DNA from: Prochlorococcus sp. AG-347-J14
GTDB taxonomy: Bacteria; Cyanobacteriota; Cyanobacteriia; PCC-6307; Cyanobiaceae
Reading direction: 5' to 3'
DNA: 40,032 nt
Assembly (NCBI GenBank): GCA_003281505.1
Contig: QCBU01000012.1
Span: 1 to 40,032, forward strand
Below the pieces are notes generated by a model. The model was not told the DNA's origin and ran no database searches. It saw only the letters and a list, made by a program, of their open reading frames with translations. Numbering within the stretch: the stretch's first letter is position 1; the number at the start of each line of letters is the position of its first letter. The position numbers and the translations under genes are program-made. Below are positions 18,063 through 26,915 of this stretch, one piece after another.

Positions 18063-18320
18063 ATGAAGGTAGTTAATTTAGTTTATCAAGTATTTTTTTT
18101 GTTAATAACTGTTCTATTTTTGATATATTTTCTAACAGGTTATGACTCTGCTTTTGAAGCAGACCAAAATTGTCATTCATATCTTGCAAGTTACGATAAT
18201 TTATCTGGAAATTATGGTTGTGATCATGATACTGAAACACATAAGTGGATACTTTACGAGTCCAATGAAAGTAAAGAACCCGCAAAAATTATTAAGAAAT
18301 TCAGGTACAAGTTTTTATAA
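18063..18320 (+). CDS. Small membrane-anchored protein, unknown
   Basis: 85 residues. An N-terminal hydrophobic segment (residues 5-25, LVYQVFFLLITVLFLIYFLTG) could be an anchor or uncleaved signal. The remaining ~60 residues are polar with two Cys (NCHSYLASYDNLSGNYGCDHD) that could form a disulfide outside the cytoplasm. A 70-codon frame on the opposite strand covers the same bases; I prefer the plus frame for its coherent signal-plus-domain design. Ends six bases inside the convergent neighbour. No known family. Confidence 0.6.
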   Translation: MKVVNLVYQVFFLLITVLFLIYFLTGYDSAFEADQNCHSYLASYDNLSGNYGCDHDTETHKWILYESNESKEPAKIIKKFRYKFL

Positions 18321-18527
18321 ATCAATTTTCTTATAAAAAAACTTTGCAGATATAATAGAAATAATCGCTGTAATTGTGAATGTAAGGTATTGATATATGC
18401 TTCCTTCTAAGTAGATTTTATTTTTATATAGTGGAAAATCGACTAAAGATCCTATAGTGCCCCAAATAATTATCCATACAGATATGTATAAGAATACTTT
18501 TATTGGATTAGATTCTTTTGCTTCCAT
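18315..18527 (-). CDS. Small two-helix membrane protein, unknown
   Basis: 70 residues with two membrane helices (about 12-30 and 46-62) and a short loop between (FPLYKNKIYLEGSIYQ). The ends are basic (KKIDL). It lies two bases downstream of the hli stop on the same strand, so it is probably co-transcribed with the high-light-inducible gene. Pairing with an Hli protein hints at a thylakoid membrane setting, but no motif supports a function. Confidence 0.6.
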   Translation of the reverse strand: MEAKESNPIKVFLYISVWIIIWGTIGSLVDFPLYKNKIYLEGSIYQYLTFTITAIISIISAKFFYKKIDL

Positions 18528-18529
18528 TT

Positions 18530-18775
18530 TTAATTAATACCAAAAATTGAAGAAGTTACAGGTCTGCCGCTAAAAACCAACTCGGTTAATATGAGCATTA
18601 AAAATCCGATCATTGCTGCTCTACCATTTACAAGTTCAGCACTGCTATTAAATCCAAAAACATTCTTTACTTCATCTCCCTGATTGTCTACCCATTTTGA
18701 GTCTTCACTATCAGTTGATGATGTATTAGAAAAATCATCTTTTTGATTTTCTATTGAAGAGCCGTTTTCTTGCAT
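18530..18775 (-). CDS. hli: High-light-inducible protein (Hli, chlorophyll a/b-binding-like)
   Basis: 81 residues. The N-terminal ~45 are acidic and variable. The C-terminal half is the one-helix Hli domain: FGFNSSAELVNGRAAMIGFL carries the E-x-x-N-x-R-x-A-M chlorophyll-binding signature, followed by a hydrophobic helix (MLILTELVFSG). Family members bind chlorophyll and carotenoid, sit in the thylakoid, and protect photosystem assembly under light stress. Length is at the longer end for marine Hli. It is followed immediately by a two-helix membrane protein. A light-responsive promoter is expected but not identified. Confidence 0.92.
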   Translation of the reverse strand: MQENGSSIENQKDDFSNTSSTDSEDSKWVDNQGDEVKNVFGFNSSAELVNGRAAMIGFLMLILTELVFSGRPVTSSIFGIN

Positions 18776-18818
18776 AGAGTTTTTTTTTTATTCTAGTAAT
18801 TTTAAAAGTAATTTATTA

Positions 18819-19844
18819 TTAAATTAAAGTTGAAATTATAAAAAAAATTAAGACAAAAATTATTATCCATAAAAATTGTAGTCTCAAAATTAATTGACAA
18901 ATTAATTTGATTTTTTCTTCAGTGCAATTATCTCCAGTCTCATTAATTATTGGCTTTTCAATAATTTCATTTTTATATTTACTTTTACCTCCCAATTTAA
19001 TTCCGGAAATATAGGCAAATATAGCTTCTGAAATCCCAGCATTAGGCGAATCATATTTTTTACCATCAAGATAACTTTTTTTTATGATTGATCCATACTC
19101 TTTAACTTTGGAGCTAACTAAAGGTAACGTGAATAAAACTAATCTTGAAGGAATAAACGTAAAAATATCTTCGATTTTTGCACTGAAAAAACCCAAATAT
19201 CTAAAATAATCATATTTGTAACCTATCATTGAATCCAAAGTACTTATGGCTTTATAAGAAAAACCAAGTGACAAAGGTCCTGGTAGAAAAATTGAAAACT
19301 TCATAAAAATAATTCCAATAAAAATCCAAAATAATGGCCCAAATATTCCATCAACAGAATTTTCAGTAAGGCTCTCGGTACTTGATCTCAAGAGATGTTT
19401 TATAGAAGATGACCTTACATCCCTACTTACTATTCTTTGTACCTTCTCTTTGATTATTTTCTTATTTTGGTTATTAATTTTCTTGCGTTCTATTAGCTCT
19501 GCGATCTCTTTCACACTTGAAATAAGTCCCTTTGTCGCAATACAACTCGAAAGCCCAAAAAAAATTAACAATCCAACAAAAAAATGATTTCTTGTTTGGA
19601 CATAACTTAGTTCTATCAATTTTCCTAAACCAAAACTCATTCCAATAGTGGATATAGCTACGAAGAAACCACCCCAATACAAAATATTTTTATTTTCTCC
19701 AAAATTATTAATTAAGTAATCAGATATTTTTTTTATATAAAAGCCAATTACTTGAACGGGGTGGATTAAGAATCTTGGATCACCGATTAATAAATCAAAA
19801 CCAATCGATCCAAGGAATAGTAAAAATAAATTTATTTCAGCCAA
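18819..19844 (-). CDS. cbiB: Adenosylcobinamide-phosphate synthase CbiB/CobD
   Basis: Membrane enzyme attaching the aminopropanol arm to adenosylcobyric acid in cobalamin-type cofactor synthesis; 341 residues. [23 protein letters not shown] near residues 12-34 is the family start. [10 protein letters not shown] near 133-142, [21 protein letters not shown] near 155-175 and [21 protein letters not shown] near 265-285 are conserved blocks. Several membrane helices, including the C-terminal one. Its start lies 13 bases inside the end of ilvC, so the two genes are coupled. The codons and AT content match the neighbours. Confidence 0.92.
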   Translation of the reverse strand: MAEINLFLLFLGSIGFDLLIGDPRFLIHPVQVIGFYIKKISDYLINNFGENKNILYWGGFFVAISTIGMSFGLGKLIELSYVQTRNHFFVGLLIFFGLSSCIATKGLISSVKEIAELIERKKINNQNKKIIKEKVQRIVSRDVRSSSIKHLLRSSTESLTENSVDGIFGPLFWIFIGIIFMKFSIFLPGPLSLGFSYKAISTLDSMIGYKYDYFRYLGFFSAKIEDIFTFIPSRLVLFTLPLVSSKVKEYGSIIKKSYLDGKKYDSPNAGISEAIFAYISGIKLGGKSKYKNEIIEKPIINETGDNCTEEKIKLICQLILRLQFLWIIIFVLIFFIISTLI

Positions 19845-20821
19845 CTGAACATCGAGCGCAGACCTTTACCCACTTTCTCAATTTCATGTTTTGAGTTCTC
19901 TTCTCTTAATTTTGTCATTAAGGGTTTGTTTTTATCGCATTCTTCCACAAAATTCTTAGCGAAAGTTCCATCTTGAATATCCTTTAGAATTTTCTGCATT
20001 TCTTTCTTTGTATCACTATTGATAAGTCTTTTGCCACTTACATAATCTCCATATTCTGCAGTATTTGAAATGGAATCTCTCATTTGGGATAAGCCTCCCT
20101 TCACCATTAAATCAACAATAAGTTTAACTTCATGTAAGCATTCGAAGTAAGCAAGTTCGGGCTGATATCCTGCCTCTACAAGAGTTTCGAAGCCTGATTT
20201 CACGAGTTCTGATAATCCTCCGCACAAAACCGCTTGTTCGCCAAATAAATCAGTTTCTGTTTCTTCTTTGAAATTAGTTTCAAGAATCCCAGCTCTTGTT
20301 CCTCCAATCCCTTTAGCGTAAGCCATCGCAAATGATCTTGCATTTCCAGAATAATCCTGCTCTACTGCAAACAATGCTGGAACTCCTTGACCATTCTGAT
20401 ATTCCCAACGAACGGTGTGTCCAGGACCTTTTGGGGCAATCATTACAACATCCACGAAACTTGGAGGTTTGATAAGTCCGAATCTTATATTGAAGCCGTG
20501 AGCAAAACTTAATATCTTTCCTTTTTTTAAGTTTGGTTCTATTTCTTTAAGGTAAACATCTTTCTGAAACTCATCTGGGAGGAGAACCATAATCCAGTCT
20601 GCTTTTTCGCAAGCTTCAGAAACGCTAAATACTTTTAGACCATCGCTAAGAGCTTTGCCTTCAGACTTACTTCCTTTATATAATCCAACAATTACATCCA
20701 TACCGCTATCTTTAAGGTTTAGGGCATGTGCATGACCTTGTGAACCATATCCAATAATTGCTATTGTTTTAGAATTTAAAAGACTTAGATCTGCATCAGT
20801 GTCGTAAAAGAGTTGGGTCAT
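19832..20821 (-). CDS. ilvC: Ketol-acid reductoisomerase (class I)
   Basis: Converts acetolactate or acetohydroxybutyrate to the dihydroxy acid in branched-chain amino acid synthesis, using NADPH and Mg. 329 residues, typical of the short class I form. [21 protein letters not shown] near residues 22-42 is the Rossmann loop. [14 protein letters not shown] near 188-201 carries the Mg ligands Asp and Glu, and [15 protein letters not shown] near 224-238 the second metal set. 108 bases separate it from clpP upstream, so it may have its own promoter there. Confidence 0.96.
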   Translation of the reverse strand: MTQLFYDTDADLSLLNSKTIAIIGYGSQGHAHALNLKDSGMDVIVGLYKGSKSEGKALSDGLKVFSVSEACEKADWIMVLLPDEFQKDVYLKEIEPNLKKGKILSFAHGFNIRFGLIKPPSFVDVVMIAPKGPGHTVRWEYQNGQGVPALFAVEQDYSGNARSFAMAYAKGIGGTRAGILETNFKEETETDLFGEQAVLCGGLSELVKSGFETLVEAGYQPELAYFECLHEVKLIVDLMVKGGLSQMRDSISNTAEYGDYVSGKRLINSDTKKEMQKILKDIQDGTFAKNFVEECDKNKPLMTKLREENSKHEIEKVGKGLRSMFSWLK

Positions 20822-20929
20822 TAGTTGTGGCTTCTTTGCATTTGATAATTAATATTTTAGACATTAATGGTGTAAATAATACAAAAAATTATTAATTTAA
20901 AAATTAAAATTCAAATTTATTTAGAAAAT

Positions 20930-21541
20930 TTAAGACTGATTTGCTTCGCTTGGATGAGTGATTACTCTATCAATCAAGCCATAGTTTTTTGCTTCTTCTG
21001 CACTTAGAAAATAATCTCTATCAGTATCCTTTTCAATTTTCTCAAATGATTGGCCTGTCATATCTGCCATAGACATATTTAACATATCTTTAATTCTTAA
21101 AATTTCCTTAGCTTCTATTTCAATATCACTTGCCTGACGTTGAGAAGTTCCTCCTAGAGGTTGATGAATCATTATTCTGCTATGAGGCAAGGCAACTCTT
21201 TTACCTTTTGTGCCAGCGGCTAATAGGAAGGCACCCATGGAGGCTGCGAGGCCTACGCATATTGTTACCACATCACTTTTAACGTATTTGATGGTGTCAT
21301 ATATAGCCAAGCCAGCAGTTACTGATCCTCCTGGACTATTTATATATAGATAGATAGGTTTGGAATTATCATCAGAATCAAGATAAAGCATTTGTGCAAC
21401 AAGGCTATTAGCAATACCATCATTTACTTCTTGTCCAAGAAAAAGGATTCTTTCAACACCTAGTCTTGTATATATGTCAACCCATCTTTCGTATTGACTT
21501 CCTGGAAGTCTGTATGGGACGCTTGGAGTTCCTATTGGCAT
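20930..21541 (-). CDS. clpP: ATP-dependent Clp protease proteolytic subunit ClpP (ClpP3-type)
   Basis: 203 residues. The full catalytic triad is visible: Ser101 in GLAASMGAF, His126 in MIHQPLGG and Asp176 in [19 protein letters not shown] near residues 67-73 is the oxyanion region. Its position 24 bases downstream of clpR matches the conserved cyanobacterial clpR-clpP3 pair, whose products form a mixed ring that works with ClpC. The paralogue number is inferred from this pairing, not from a distinguishing motif. Confidence 0.94.
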   Translation of the reverse strand: MPIGTPSVPYRLPGSQYERWVDIYTRLGVERILFLGQEVNDGIANSLVAQMLYLDSDDNSKPIYLYINSPGGSVTAGLAIYDTIKYVKSDVVTICVGLAASMGAFLLAAGTKGKRVALPHSRIMIHQPLGGTSQRQASDIEIEAKEILRIKDMLNMSMADMTGQSFEKIEKDTDRDYFLSAEEAKNYGLIDRVITHPSEANQS

Positions 21542-21565
21542 GATTTTAAAATAGTTTTGTGAGAG

Positions 21566-22237
21566 TTAAATTTTATTAGGTAAATCTTTTTGACTTGTGA
21601 GTATTCTATCGATAACCCCATAATCTAGGGCTTCTTGGGGGTTGAGATAACTCATCCTGTCAGAGTCTTTCGAGAGTTCTTCGATAGTCTTTCCAGTATT
21701 ACGAGATAGAATTTCAAGCATTGATTTTTTATTTTTCAAAACTTCCTCAGCTCTTATTTGGATATCGGTTGCTTGACCTCTTGCTCCACTTATAGGTTGA
21801 TGTAAAACAATAGAAGCATGTGGAAGAGCTGCCCTTTGTCCCTTAGTGCCAGATGAAAGGATAACTGCAGCCGTCCCCATTGCTTGTCCAATGCATATTG
21901 TGTGTACTGGAGGCTTGATGTAGCTTATGGTATCGCAGATAGCGAAAGCTTCTGTCTCAAAACCAACTGCGTCACCAGTGTACCAACTTGTCCCTGTTGA
22001 ATTGATATAGAAATAGATTGGTTTTTCTGGATCCTCAAACTCTAGATAAAGAAGTTGTGCGATGATTAGCTCAGTTACATCCATTCCTAGTTGTCTTTTC
22101 GCATCATCATCTGAAAATAATGGTAAACCAAGATAAACGATTCTCTCTTTCAATAAAAGAGATGGGAGATCAGGGGGAGGAGTCCTCATAACGGTGTTTT
22201 CGCCGTAATAAGGAGCAGATACAGTCATTTGTATCAC
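21566..22237 (-). CDS. clpR: ClpR, proteolytically inactive Clp subunit
   Basis: 223 residues of the ClpP fold. The nucleophile Ser is absent: the segment aligned with GLAASMG reads GQAMGTA, placing Gly121 at the Ser position. The His (LHQPISG, His146) remains. YINSTGTS replaces YINSPGGS, and an insert (WYTGDAVGFETEA, residues ~85-97) after it is a known feature of ClpR. ClpR and ClpP3 form a heteromeric core in cyanobacteria and plastids. Operon order here: PIN/TRAM gene, 31 bases, clpR, 24 bases, clpP. Confidence 0.92.
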   Translation of the reverse strand: MIQMTVSAPYYGENTVMRTPPPDLPSLLLKERIVYLGLPLFSDDDAKRQLGMDVTELIIAQLLYLEFEDPEKPIYFYINSTGTSWYTGDAVGFETEAFAICDTISYIKPPVHTICIGQAMGTAAVILSSGTKGQRAALPHASIVLHQPISGARGQATDIQIRAEEVLKNKKSMLEILSRNTGKTIEELSKDSDRMSYLNPQEALDYGVIDRILTSQKDLPNKI

Positions 22238-22268
22238 GAAATTAAGATTGAACTGATTCTAGCTAGAT

Positions 22269-23378
22269 TTAGCCCTGTGTCGCTGGTGATTTAAAAGATT
22301 TGTTTGACTCGGGATTATTTATTAGTTTTCCAAAGACCATTCTTCCCGTGGGAGTTTGTAGTGCTCCTGTAATGACAATATCTAATCTGCTTCCCACAAA
22401 ATTCTTTGCCTCATCAATAACAACCATTGTGCCGTCATCTAAATATCCAATACCTTGCATTTTTTCTTTGCCTTCTCTAACGATTTTTATATTTAGTGAT
22501 TCTCCTGGTTGTACTTCTGGCCTCAAAGCAATAACCAAATCACTTAAATTCATAACTTTCAATTCTTTAACTTCAGCAATCTGAGAAAGATTATAATCAG
22601 CCGTAATTAAAGTTCCTGTCATATCCTCAGTAATTTTCAAGAGTTTTTCATCTACCCCATTTCCTTCATACTTTGTCGGGTTTATTACAAGTCTTCTACC
22701 ATATAAATCTCTTAATTCTTTTAATAACTTAAGACCTCTTCTGCCTTTCGACCTTTTTTCATTACTGCTTGAATCAGCTAAAGTTTGTAATTCGTCAATT
22801 ACACTTTGAGCAACAATTAATTGCCCTTCCAATAGGCCGCAACTTAATAGTCCGTTTATTCTTCCATCAATAATTACGCTGGTATCAAGAATTTTTGGAC
22901 TTGCGGCAGGAAGTATTCCTTCATTGACTAGATATGCATCAGTATTATTTGGATTGAATAATCTCAATAATGTCCTTCCATGGGTATCTGCTAATTTATA
23001 ACCAAGCACACCAAAGAAAATGTTGCTTAATATAGCTGCCAAGGGTTTTGCGAAAAAAACCTCTCTTGGAAAGGGAATTAATAGTATTGGAGCAAGTAGG
23101 AGATTCGCTACAAGTAATCCTAAAATTAACCCAACTGACCTACTTATTAGTAAGTCTGTTGGCATTGTTCTTATTTGATCAAGAAACGTCTTTCTAAGTT
23201 GAAGGAACACAAAGCCAGCTGCTAATCCTACAAAAAAACCTATTATTGCTAAAACAATTCTAAAACCCTCTACATTAGATACCTGTTTAAGTATGTCTAC
23301 TGGCAATAAATCAACACCAAGCCATCCTGATGCAGCTCCGGACAATACAAATAAAAATAATACTAAAATATCTGTCAT
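22269..23378 (-). CDS. PIN/TRAM domain membrane protein (YacL-like)
   Basis: 369 residues. Four membrane helices occupy residues 1-140 (the first being LVLFLFVLSGAASGWLGVDLL). A PIN nuclease-type domain starts at ILDTSVIIDGRINGLL (residues ~163-178) with the first acidic ligand, followed by VIDELQ near 197, KGRRGLKLLKEL and TADYNLSQIA near 258-267 with further acidic residues. A TRAM RNA-binding domain closes it (IGYLDDGTMVVIDEAKNFVG). Related to Bacillus YacL. Role in cyanobacteria not established; a membrane-tethered RNase is the inference. First gene of the likely clpR-clpP transcript. Confidence 0.85.
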   Translation of the reverse strand: MTDILVLFLFVLSGAASGWLGVDLLPVDILKQVSNVEGFRIVLAIIGFFVGLAAGFVFLQLRKTFLDQIRTMPTDLLISRSVGLILGLLVANLLLAPILLIPFPREVFFAKPLAAILSNIFFGVLGYKLADTHGRTLLRLFNPNNTDAYLVNEGILPAASPKILDTSVIIDGRINGLLSCGLLEGQLIVAQSVIDELQTLADSSSNEKRSKGRRGLKLLKELRDLYGRRLVINPTKYEGNGVDEKLLKITEDMTGTLITADYNLSQIAEVKELKVMNLSDLVIALRPEVQPGESLNIKIVREGKEKMQGIGYLDDGTMVVIDEAKNFVGSRLDIVITGALQTPTGRMVFGKLINNPESNKSFKSPATQG

Positions 23379-23474
23379 ATCTATAATCTACTAGGATTTA
23401 TTAATTGAGTAAATAAGGATTTAATTTTTTTCGATTCTTAATACTTTTTTGGAGCTTAAAAATGAATTTTGATT

Positions 23475-24698
23475 ATGAATAAGTTTCCAAGAAGTGCTTA
23501 TGTGCACATTCCTTTTTGCCACAGAAGGTGTTTTTATTGTGATTTTGCAGTTATTCCGTTAGGGAACAAAGTTGACACTTTAAAAGGTTATGGAAGCAAA
23601 ACTGTTCAAGAATATTTGCAATTTTTATATAAAGAAATATTGTCAATTAAGCATAAATCACCTCTATCAACCATTTATGTAGGAGGTGGCACGCCGTCAA
23701 TTTTAGATCCAAGCCAAATCAAAGAATTAATTGATCTTTTTAAAGAAAATTATGGAATTGACTATGGTGCTGAAATCACTATGGAGGTCGACCCAGCTAG
23801 TTTTACTCAAGATGATCTTTTTGGATTCATTAATGCTGGGATAAATAGATTTAGTCTAGGAGTACAAAGTTTTAATAATCAGATACTTCAAAAGTCGGGA
23901 AGGCGTCATTCTAAAGAAGATGCAGAAAAATCTTGTTTATGGTTGAAGAGAGAGTTTGATTCTGGGTTAATAAAAAGCTGGAGTTTAGATTTAATTCAAA
24001 ATTTGCCACTTAGTGGATTTAAAGAATGGCAAGATGACTTAAAAAAAGCAATAACATTTTCACCGCCGCATTTATCTATTTACGATTTAAATATTGAAAA
24101 TGGCACTGTTTTTAAAAAATTAGCTAGTTTAGGAAAATTAAAACTCCCAAGTGATGAAGAAGCCTTTAGAAACAGTGAATCAACTCATTTGATTTTAAAA
24201 AACTCAGGTTATTCAAGATATGAAATCTCAAACTATTGCCTTCCGCGACATCAATCGAGACATAATAGAGTTTATTGGAGTGGTTTAGGCTGGTGGAGTT
24301 TTGGTCAAGGTTCAACTAGTTCGCCTTGGGGGGAAAAGTTAACTAGGCCAAGAGTTAGTAAAGAATATAAAGAATGGGTAATTAGACAATGTGAACTTAA
24401 TTTAGATTCATCCCTAATTAATAAGCAGTTTGTCTATAAAGAGATTGATGAAAAAATAATGTTGGGATTAAGACTCAAAGAGGGTGTTGATATTAAAGAA
24501 TTGCTTAAAGAACGAAGCTGGGAAAACAAAAAATTCGAAAGCAACTTCAGTAAATTACTTGAAAAATGGGAAAGATTTCTTGAGAGTGGACTATTAGTAA
24601 GAAAGGGGAATAGATTCTTTTTAAGTGAGCCTAGTGGTATGGAACTGAGCAATCAAGTTCTTGTCTCTATGTTTAGGTGGTGGGATGAAATTAATTAA
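23475..24698 (+). CDS. hemW: HemW-like radical SAM protein (coproporphyrinogen oxidase family)
   Basis: 407 residues from the ATG at 23475; an in-frame TTG at 23469 would add two residues. The radical SAM cluster motif is C15-HRR-C19-FY-C22. The residue two after Cys22 is Phe, so the extra fourth cysteine of true HemN is missing, which favours HemW, a heme chaperone or transfer protein. YVGGGTPSIL near 73 and RFSLGVQSFN near 127 bind SAM. The C-terminal region (EKIMLGLRLKEGVD) is also family-like. Overlaps the convergent panB 3' end by eight bases. Confidence 0.9.
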   Translation: MNKFPRSAYVHIPFCHRRCFYCDFAVIPLGNKVDTLKGYGSKTVQEYLQFLYKEILSIKHKSPLSTIYVGGGTPSILDPSQIKELIDLFKENYGIDYGAEITMEVDPASFTQDDLFGFINAGINRFSLGVQSFNNQILQKSGRRHSKEDAEKSCLWLKREFDSGLIKSWSLDLIQNLPLSGFKEWQDDLKKAITFSPPHLSIYDLNIENGTVFKKLASLGKLKLPSDEEAFRNSESTHLILKNSGYSRYEISNYCLPRHQSRHNRVYWSGLGWWSFGQGSTSSPWGEKLTRPRVSKEYKEWVIRQCELNLDSSLINKQFVYKEIDEKIMLGLRLKEGVDIKELLKERSWENKKFESNFSKLLEKWERFLESGLLVRKGNRFFLSEPSGMELSNQVLVSMFRWWDEIN

Positions 24699-25464
24699 GT
24701 CTTTCAGAGTCTACCCATTCTTTTAATTTATCCTTAAATAATTTCTTTCCTTGGATAATTGGTGGGCAAAATGGGGGTTGATCATCATTGAGGCCTAACA
24801 AATCTGCAGTAACTCTTACTTGCCCATCGCAATAATTACCTGCACCAATACCTATTATGGGAATTGTTAAAGAATTTTGTATTTCTTTAGCAAGCAAATC
24901 TGGAATATGTTCAAGAACTATTGAAAAACATCCTAATTCTTCAAGTATTGAAGCCTCTTTCTTGATTTTTTCTTGGCTTGCTAAGCTTTCTCCTTGTTTT
25001 TTAAATCCAATATTTAAATAGCTTTGTGGTGTAAGACCTATGTGACCCATAACAGGGATTCCCATCCTTATTAATCTAGAGATAACTTTTTGTATTTCTG
25101 GTTCTGCTCCCTCTACTTTTACAGCTTTTGCATAAGTGCTCTGAATGATTTTTCCTGCATACTCAACAGCTTTATCCTCACCACATTGGTAAGTCAGAAA
25201 AGGCATATCTGAAATAACTAAAGGTTGTTCCTCAATTTTCTTCTTAAATCCTCTTGAAACAGCATTAGTATGGTAAATTATGTTTTCTAAAGTTAGTGGC
25301 AATGTCGATTTGTATCCTAAGCAGACCATTGCTAATGAATCTCCTACTAGTACGAGATCGACATTTGCTTGTTCTGCAATAGAGCCTGATATGGAGTCCC
25401 ATGCTGTTAGAGCAATGATTTTGCGAGATTTTTTTTTATAATTAACTAGGTCTGAAGGTAACAT
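24691..25464 (-). CDS. panB: 3-methyl-2-oxobutanoate hydroxymethyltransferase
   Basis: First committed step of pantothenate synthesis: adds a hydroxymethyl group from methylene-tetrahydrofolate to ketoisovalerate. 257 residues. IALTAWDSISGSIAE near residues 17-31, LVLVGDSLAMVCLGYKSTLPLT near 37-58 with Mg ligand Asp42, KVEGAEP near 115, MGHIGLTPQS near 139 and IPIIGIGAG near 199 are the family blocks. Single gene, divergent from the SRP RNA 46 bases away. Confidence 0.95.
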   Translation of the reverse strand: MLPSDLVNYKKKSRKIIALTAWDSISGSIAEQANVDLVLVGDSLAMVCLGYKSTLPLTLENIIYHTNAVSRGFKKKIEEQPLVISDMPFLTYQCGEDKAVEYAGKIIQSTYAKAVKVEGAEPEIQKVISRLIRMGIPVMGHIGLTPQSYLNIGFKKQGESLASQEKIKKEASILEELGCFSIVLEHIPDLLAKEIQNSLTIPIIGIGAGNYCDGQVRVTADLLGLNDDQPPFCPPIIQGKKLFKDKLKEWVDSERLN

Positions 25465-25499
25465 AATAAATCTAGGTATCTTTTTTAATCAAGAATTGC

Positions 25500-25505
25500 T
25501 AATAT
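25500..25505 (+). promoter_or_regulatory. -10 box for the SRP RNA
   Basis: TAATAT lies six bases before the predicted 5' end of the SRP RNA, the expected distance. No convincing -35 box is visible. Confidence 0.45.
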
Positions 25506-25510
25506 GTTTC

Positions 25511-25606
25511 TGACTCGGCCTTTCGCGGTTTTAACGCCTAAACCTGGTCAGGACCGGAAGGTAGCAGCCACAAGGGATGCTTGAGGCAGGCGAGATAACC
25601 GAGTCA
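25511..25606 (+). ncRNA. ffs: Signal recognition particle 4.5S RNA
   Basis: About 96 bases. The ends TGACTCGG (25511-25518) and CCGAGTCA (25599-25606) pair perfectly. The centre holds GGTCAGGACCGGAAGGTAGC, the universally conserved apical domain that binds Ffh, including GGAA and AGCAGC. The molecule should fold as one long hairpin. It works with Ffh to target membrane proteins co-translationally. It lies between divergent panB and convergent ftsZ, and its end is about 14 bases from the ftsZ stop. Confidence 0.95.
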
Positions 25607-25620
25607 CTTTATTTTACCTT

Positions 25621-26736
25621 TTAACCTATATCTTTTTTATTTTGCCTTAATCTCAAAAACTCAGGAATACTGGCTCCAGATTCTTTATTGTCAGAATAAT
25701 TATATAGTGGTTGATTAGATAATCTGTTTTTTATTCTTTGCTGATTTAATGGTTGGGTTGTTTCAAATCCTGTAGCAATTACAGTAACTTGTATCTCCCC
25801 TTCCATTGCTTCATCTACCACTGCACCAACAATAATATTTGCTTCTTGATCAACAACATCATAAATAATTTCAGATGCGGAGGTCATGTCTTCTAAAGTC
25901 ATGTCTTTGCCACCAGTAATATTTATAACGCAGCCTTTTGCTCCATCAATTCTAGCTGCTTCTAATAAAGGACTATTCATTGCTGCCTGTGCTGCCTCTA
26001 TAGCTCTCGATCTTCCTGAACCTATACCTATTCCGAGAAGAGCAGTGCCAGCTTCGGTCATAACTGATCTTACGTCTGCAAAATCAACATTAACTAATCC
26101 TGGGCAAGTAATTATGTCACTAATGCCTTTGACCCCCATCCTTAGAACATCATCAGCATTCCTAAATGCTTCTTGAAGAGGAGCTCCTGCGATAACGTCT
26201 TTTAATCTGTCATTTGGAATAACTATAAGAGTATCGACGTTTTCAGCTAGTCTTGCGATTCCCTCCTCTGCTTGACGCATTCTTCTTTTCCCTTCAAAAG
26301 AAAATGGTTTGGTTACTATACCTACTGTTAGAGCTCCACTTTGTTTAGCTACTTCAGCGACAACTGGCGCAGCTCCTGTACCAGTTCCCCCGCCCATCCC
26401 AGCTGCTATAAAAACTAGATCAGATCCCTCTAAAGCTTGTTGGAGCTCTTCTTTGGATTCTTCGGCAGCTTTTTGCCCAATACTTGGATTTCCACCTGCA
26501 CCTAAACCTCTAGTGAGGTTTTGTCCAAGTTGAACTCTACTCTCTGCAGAGGATTGCAGTAAGGCTTGTGCATCGGTATTGAGGACTCTAAATGAAACAC
26601 CTTCTAAGTCACTATTTATCATTCTATTGACTGCATTACTGCCACCACCGCCTACACCAATAACTTCTATTTTCGCGTTTTGGCTTGGAAGGATTTCTCT
26701 CGATTGATCAAAGTTTGGATTGTTACCGAAGCTCAT
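25621..26736 (-). CDS. ftsZ: Cell division protein FtsZ
   Basis: Tubulin-like GTPase that forms the division ring; 371 residues. [18 protein letters not shown] near residues 23-40 binds nucleotide. [19 protein letters not shown] near 113-131 is the tubulin signature loop, and [11 protein letters not shown] near 215 holds the catalytic T7 loop. The N-terminal ~20 residues are polar. The C-terminal tail ends in [16 protein letters not shown], a short peptide typical of cyanobacterial FtsZ for contact with partner proteins. 179 bases separate it from ftsQ, leaving room for its own promoter, which fits cell-cycle control. Confidence 0.97.
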   Translation of the reverse strand: MSFGNNPNFDQSREILPSQNAKIEVIGVGGGGSNAVNRMINSDLEGVSFRVLNTDAQALLQSSAESRVQLGQNLTRGLGAGGNPSIGQKAAEESKEELQQALEGSDLVFIAAGMGGGTGTGAAPVVAEVAKQSGALTVGIVTKPFSFEGKRRMRQAEEGIARLAENVDTLIVIPNDRLKDVIAGAPLQEAFRNADDVLRMGVKGISDIITCPGLVNVDFADVRSVMTEAGTALLGIGIGSGRSRAIEAAQAAMNSPLLEAARIDGAKGCVINITGGKDMTLEDMTSASEIIYDVVDQEANIIVGAVVDEAMEGEIQVTVIATGFETTQPLNQQRIKNRLSNQPLYNYSDNKESGASIPEFLRLRQNKKDIG

Positions 26737-26820
26737 CTCTTAATAGGAATCTATTACTAGTATTGGGTGCATTATGAACTTACTGCGCTCATCTGTAGGA
26801 ATTTGTTGAGTAAAATCCTT

Positions 26821-26845
26821 AAAATATTTATTTATTAAATATTTT
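26821..26845. repeat. Perfect inverted repeat ahead of ftsZ
   Basis: AAAATATTTA (26821-26830) and TAAATATTTT (26836-26845) are exact inverted copies around a five-base centre, 85 bases upstream of the ftsZ start on the minus strand. The stem is all A-T, so it is a poor RNA terminator; a protein operator or chance palindrome in AT-rich DNA are both possible. Confidence 0.4.
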
Positions 26846-26915
26846 GATTTAAATGCAAAACCCATATCAACACTACAATAATTAAAAAAAATTACTCAAA
26901 ATCTTTTTTTAAATA

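Noticed and set aside
18073..18285. 70-codon minus-strand frame opposite the 85-residue plus-strand gene
   Set aside because: Lacks a coherent domain plan; the plus frame has an N-terminal membrane segment and a Cys-paired polar domain.
23469..24698. Possible true HemN (oxygen-independent coproporphyrinogen oxidase)
   Set aside because: Only three cluster cysteines are present; the fourth Cys of HemN is replaced by Phe, fitting HemW.
25886..26533. Open frames opposite ftsZ (plus strand, 74 and 96 codons)
   Set aside because: They lie fully inside a well-conserved ftsZ and are Pro/Ala/Ser-rich translations of its antisense strand.
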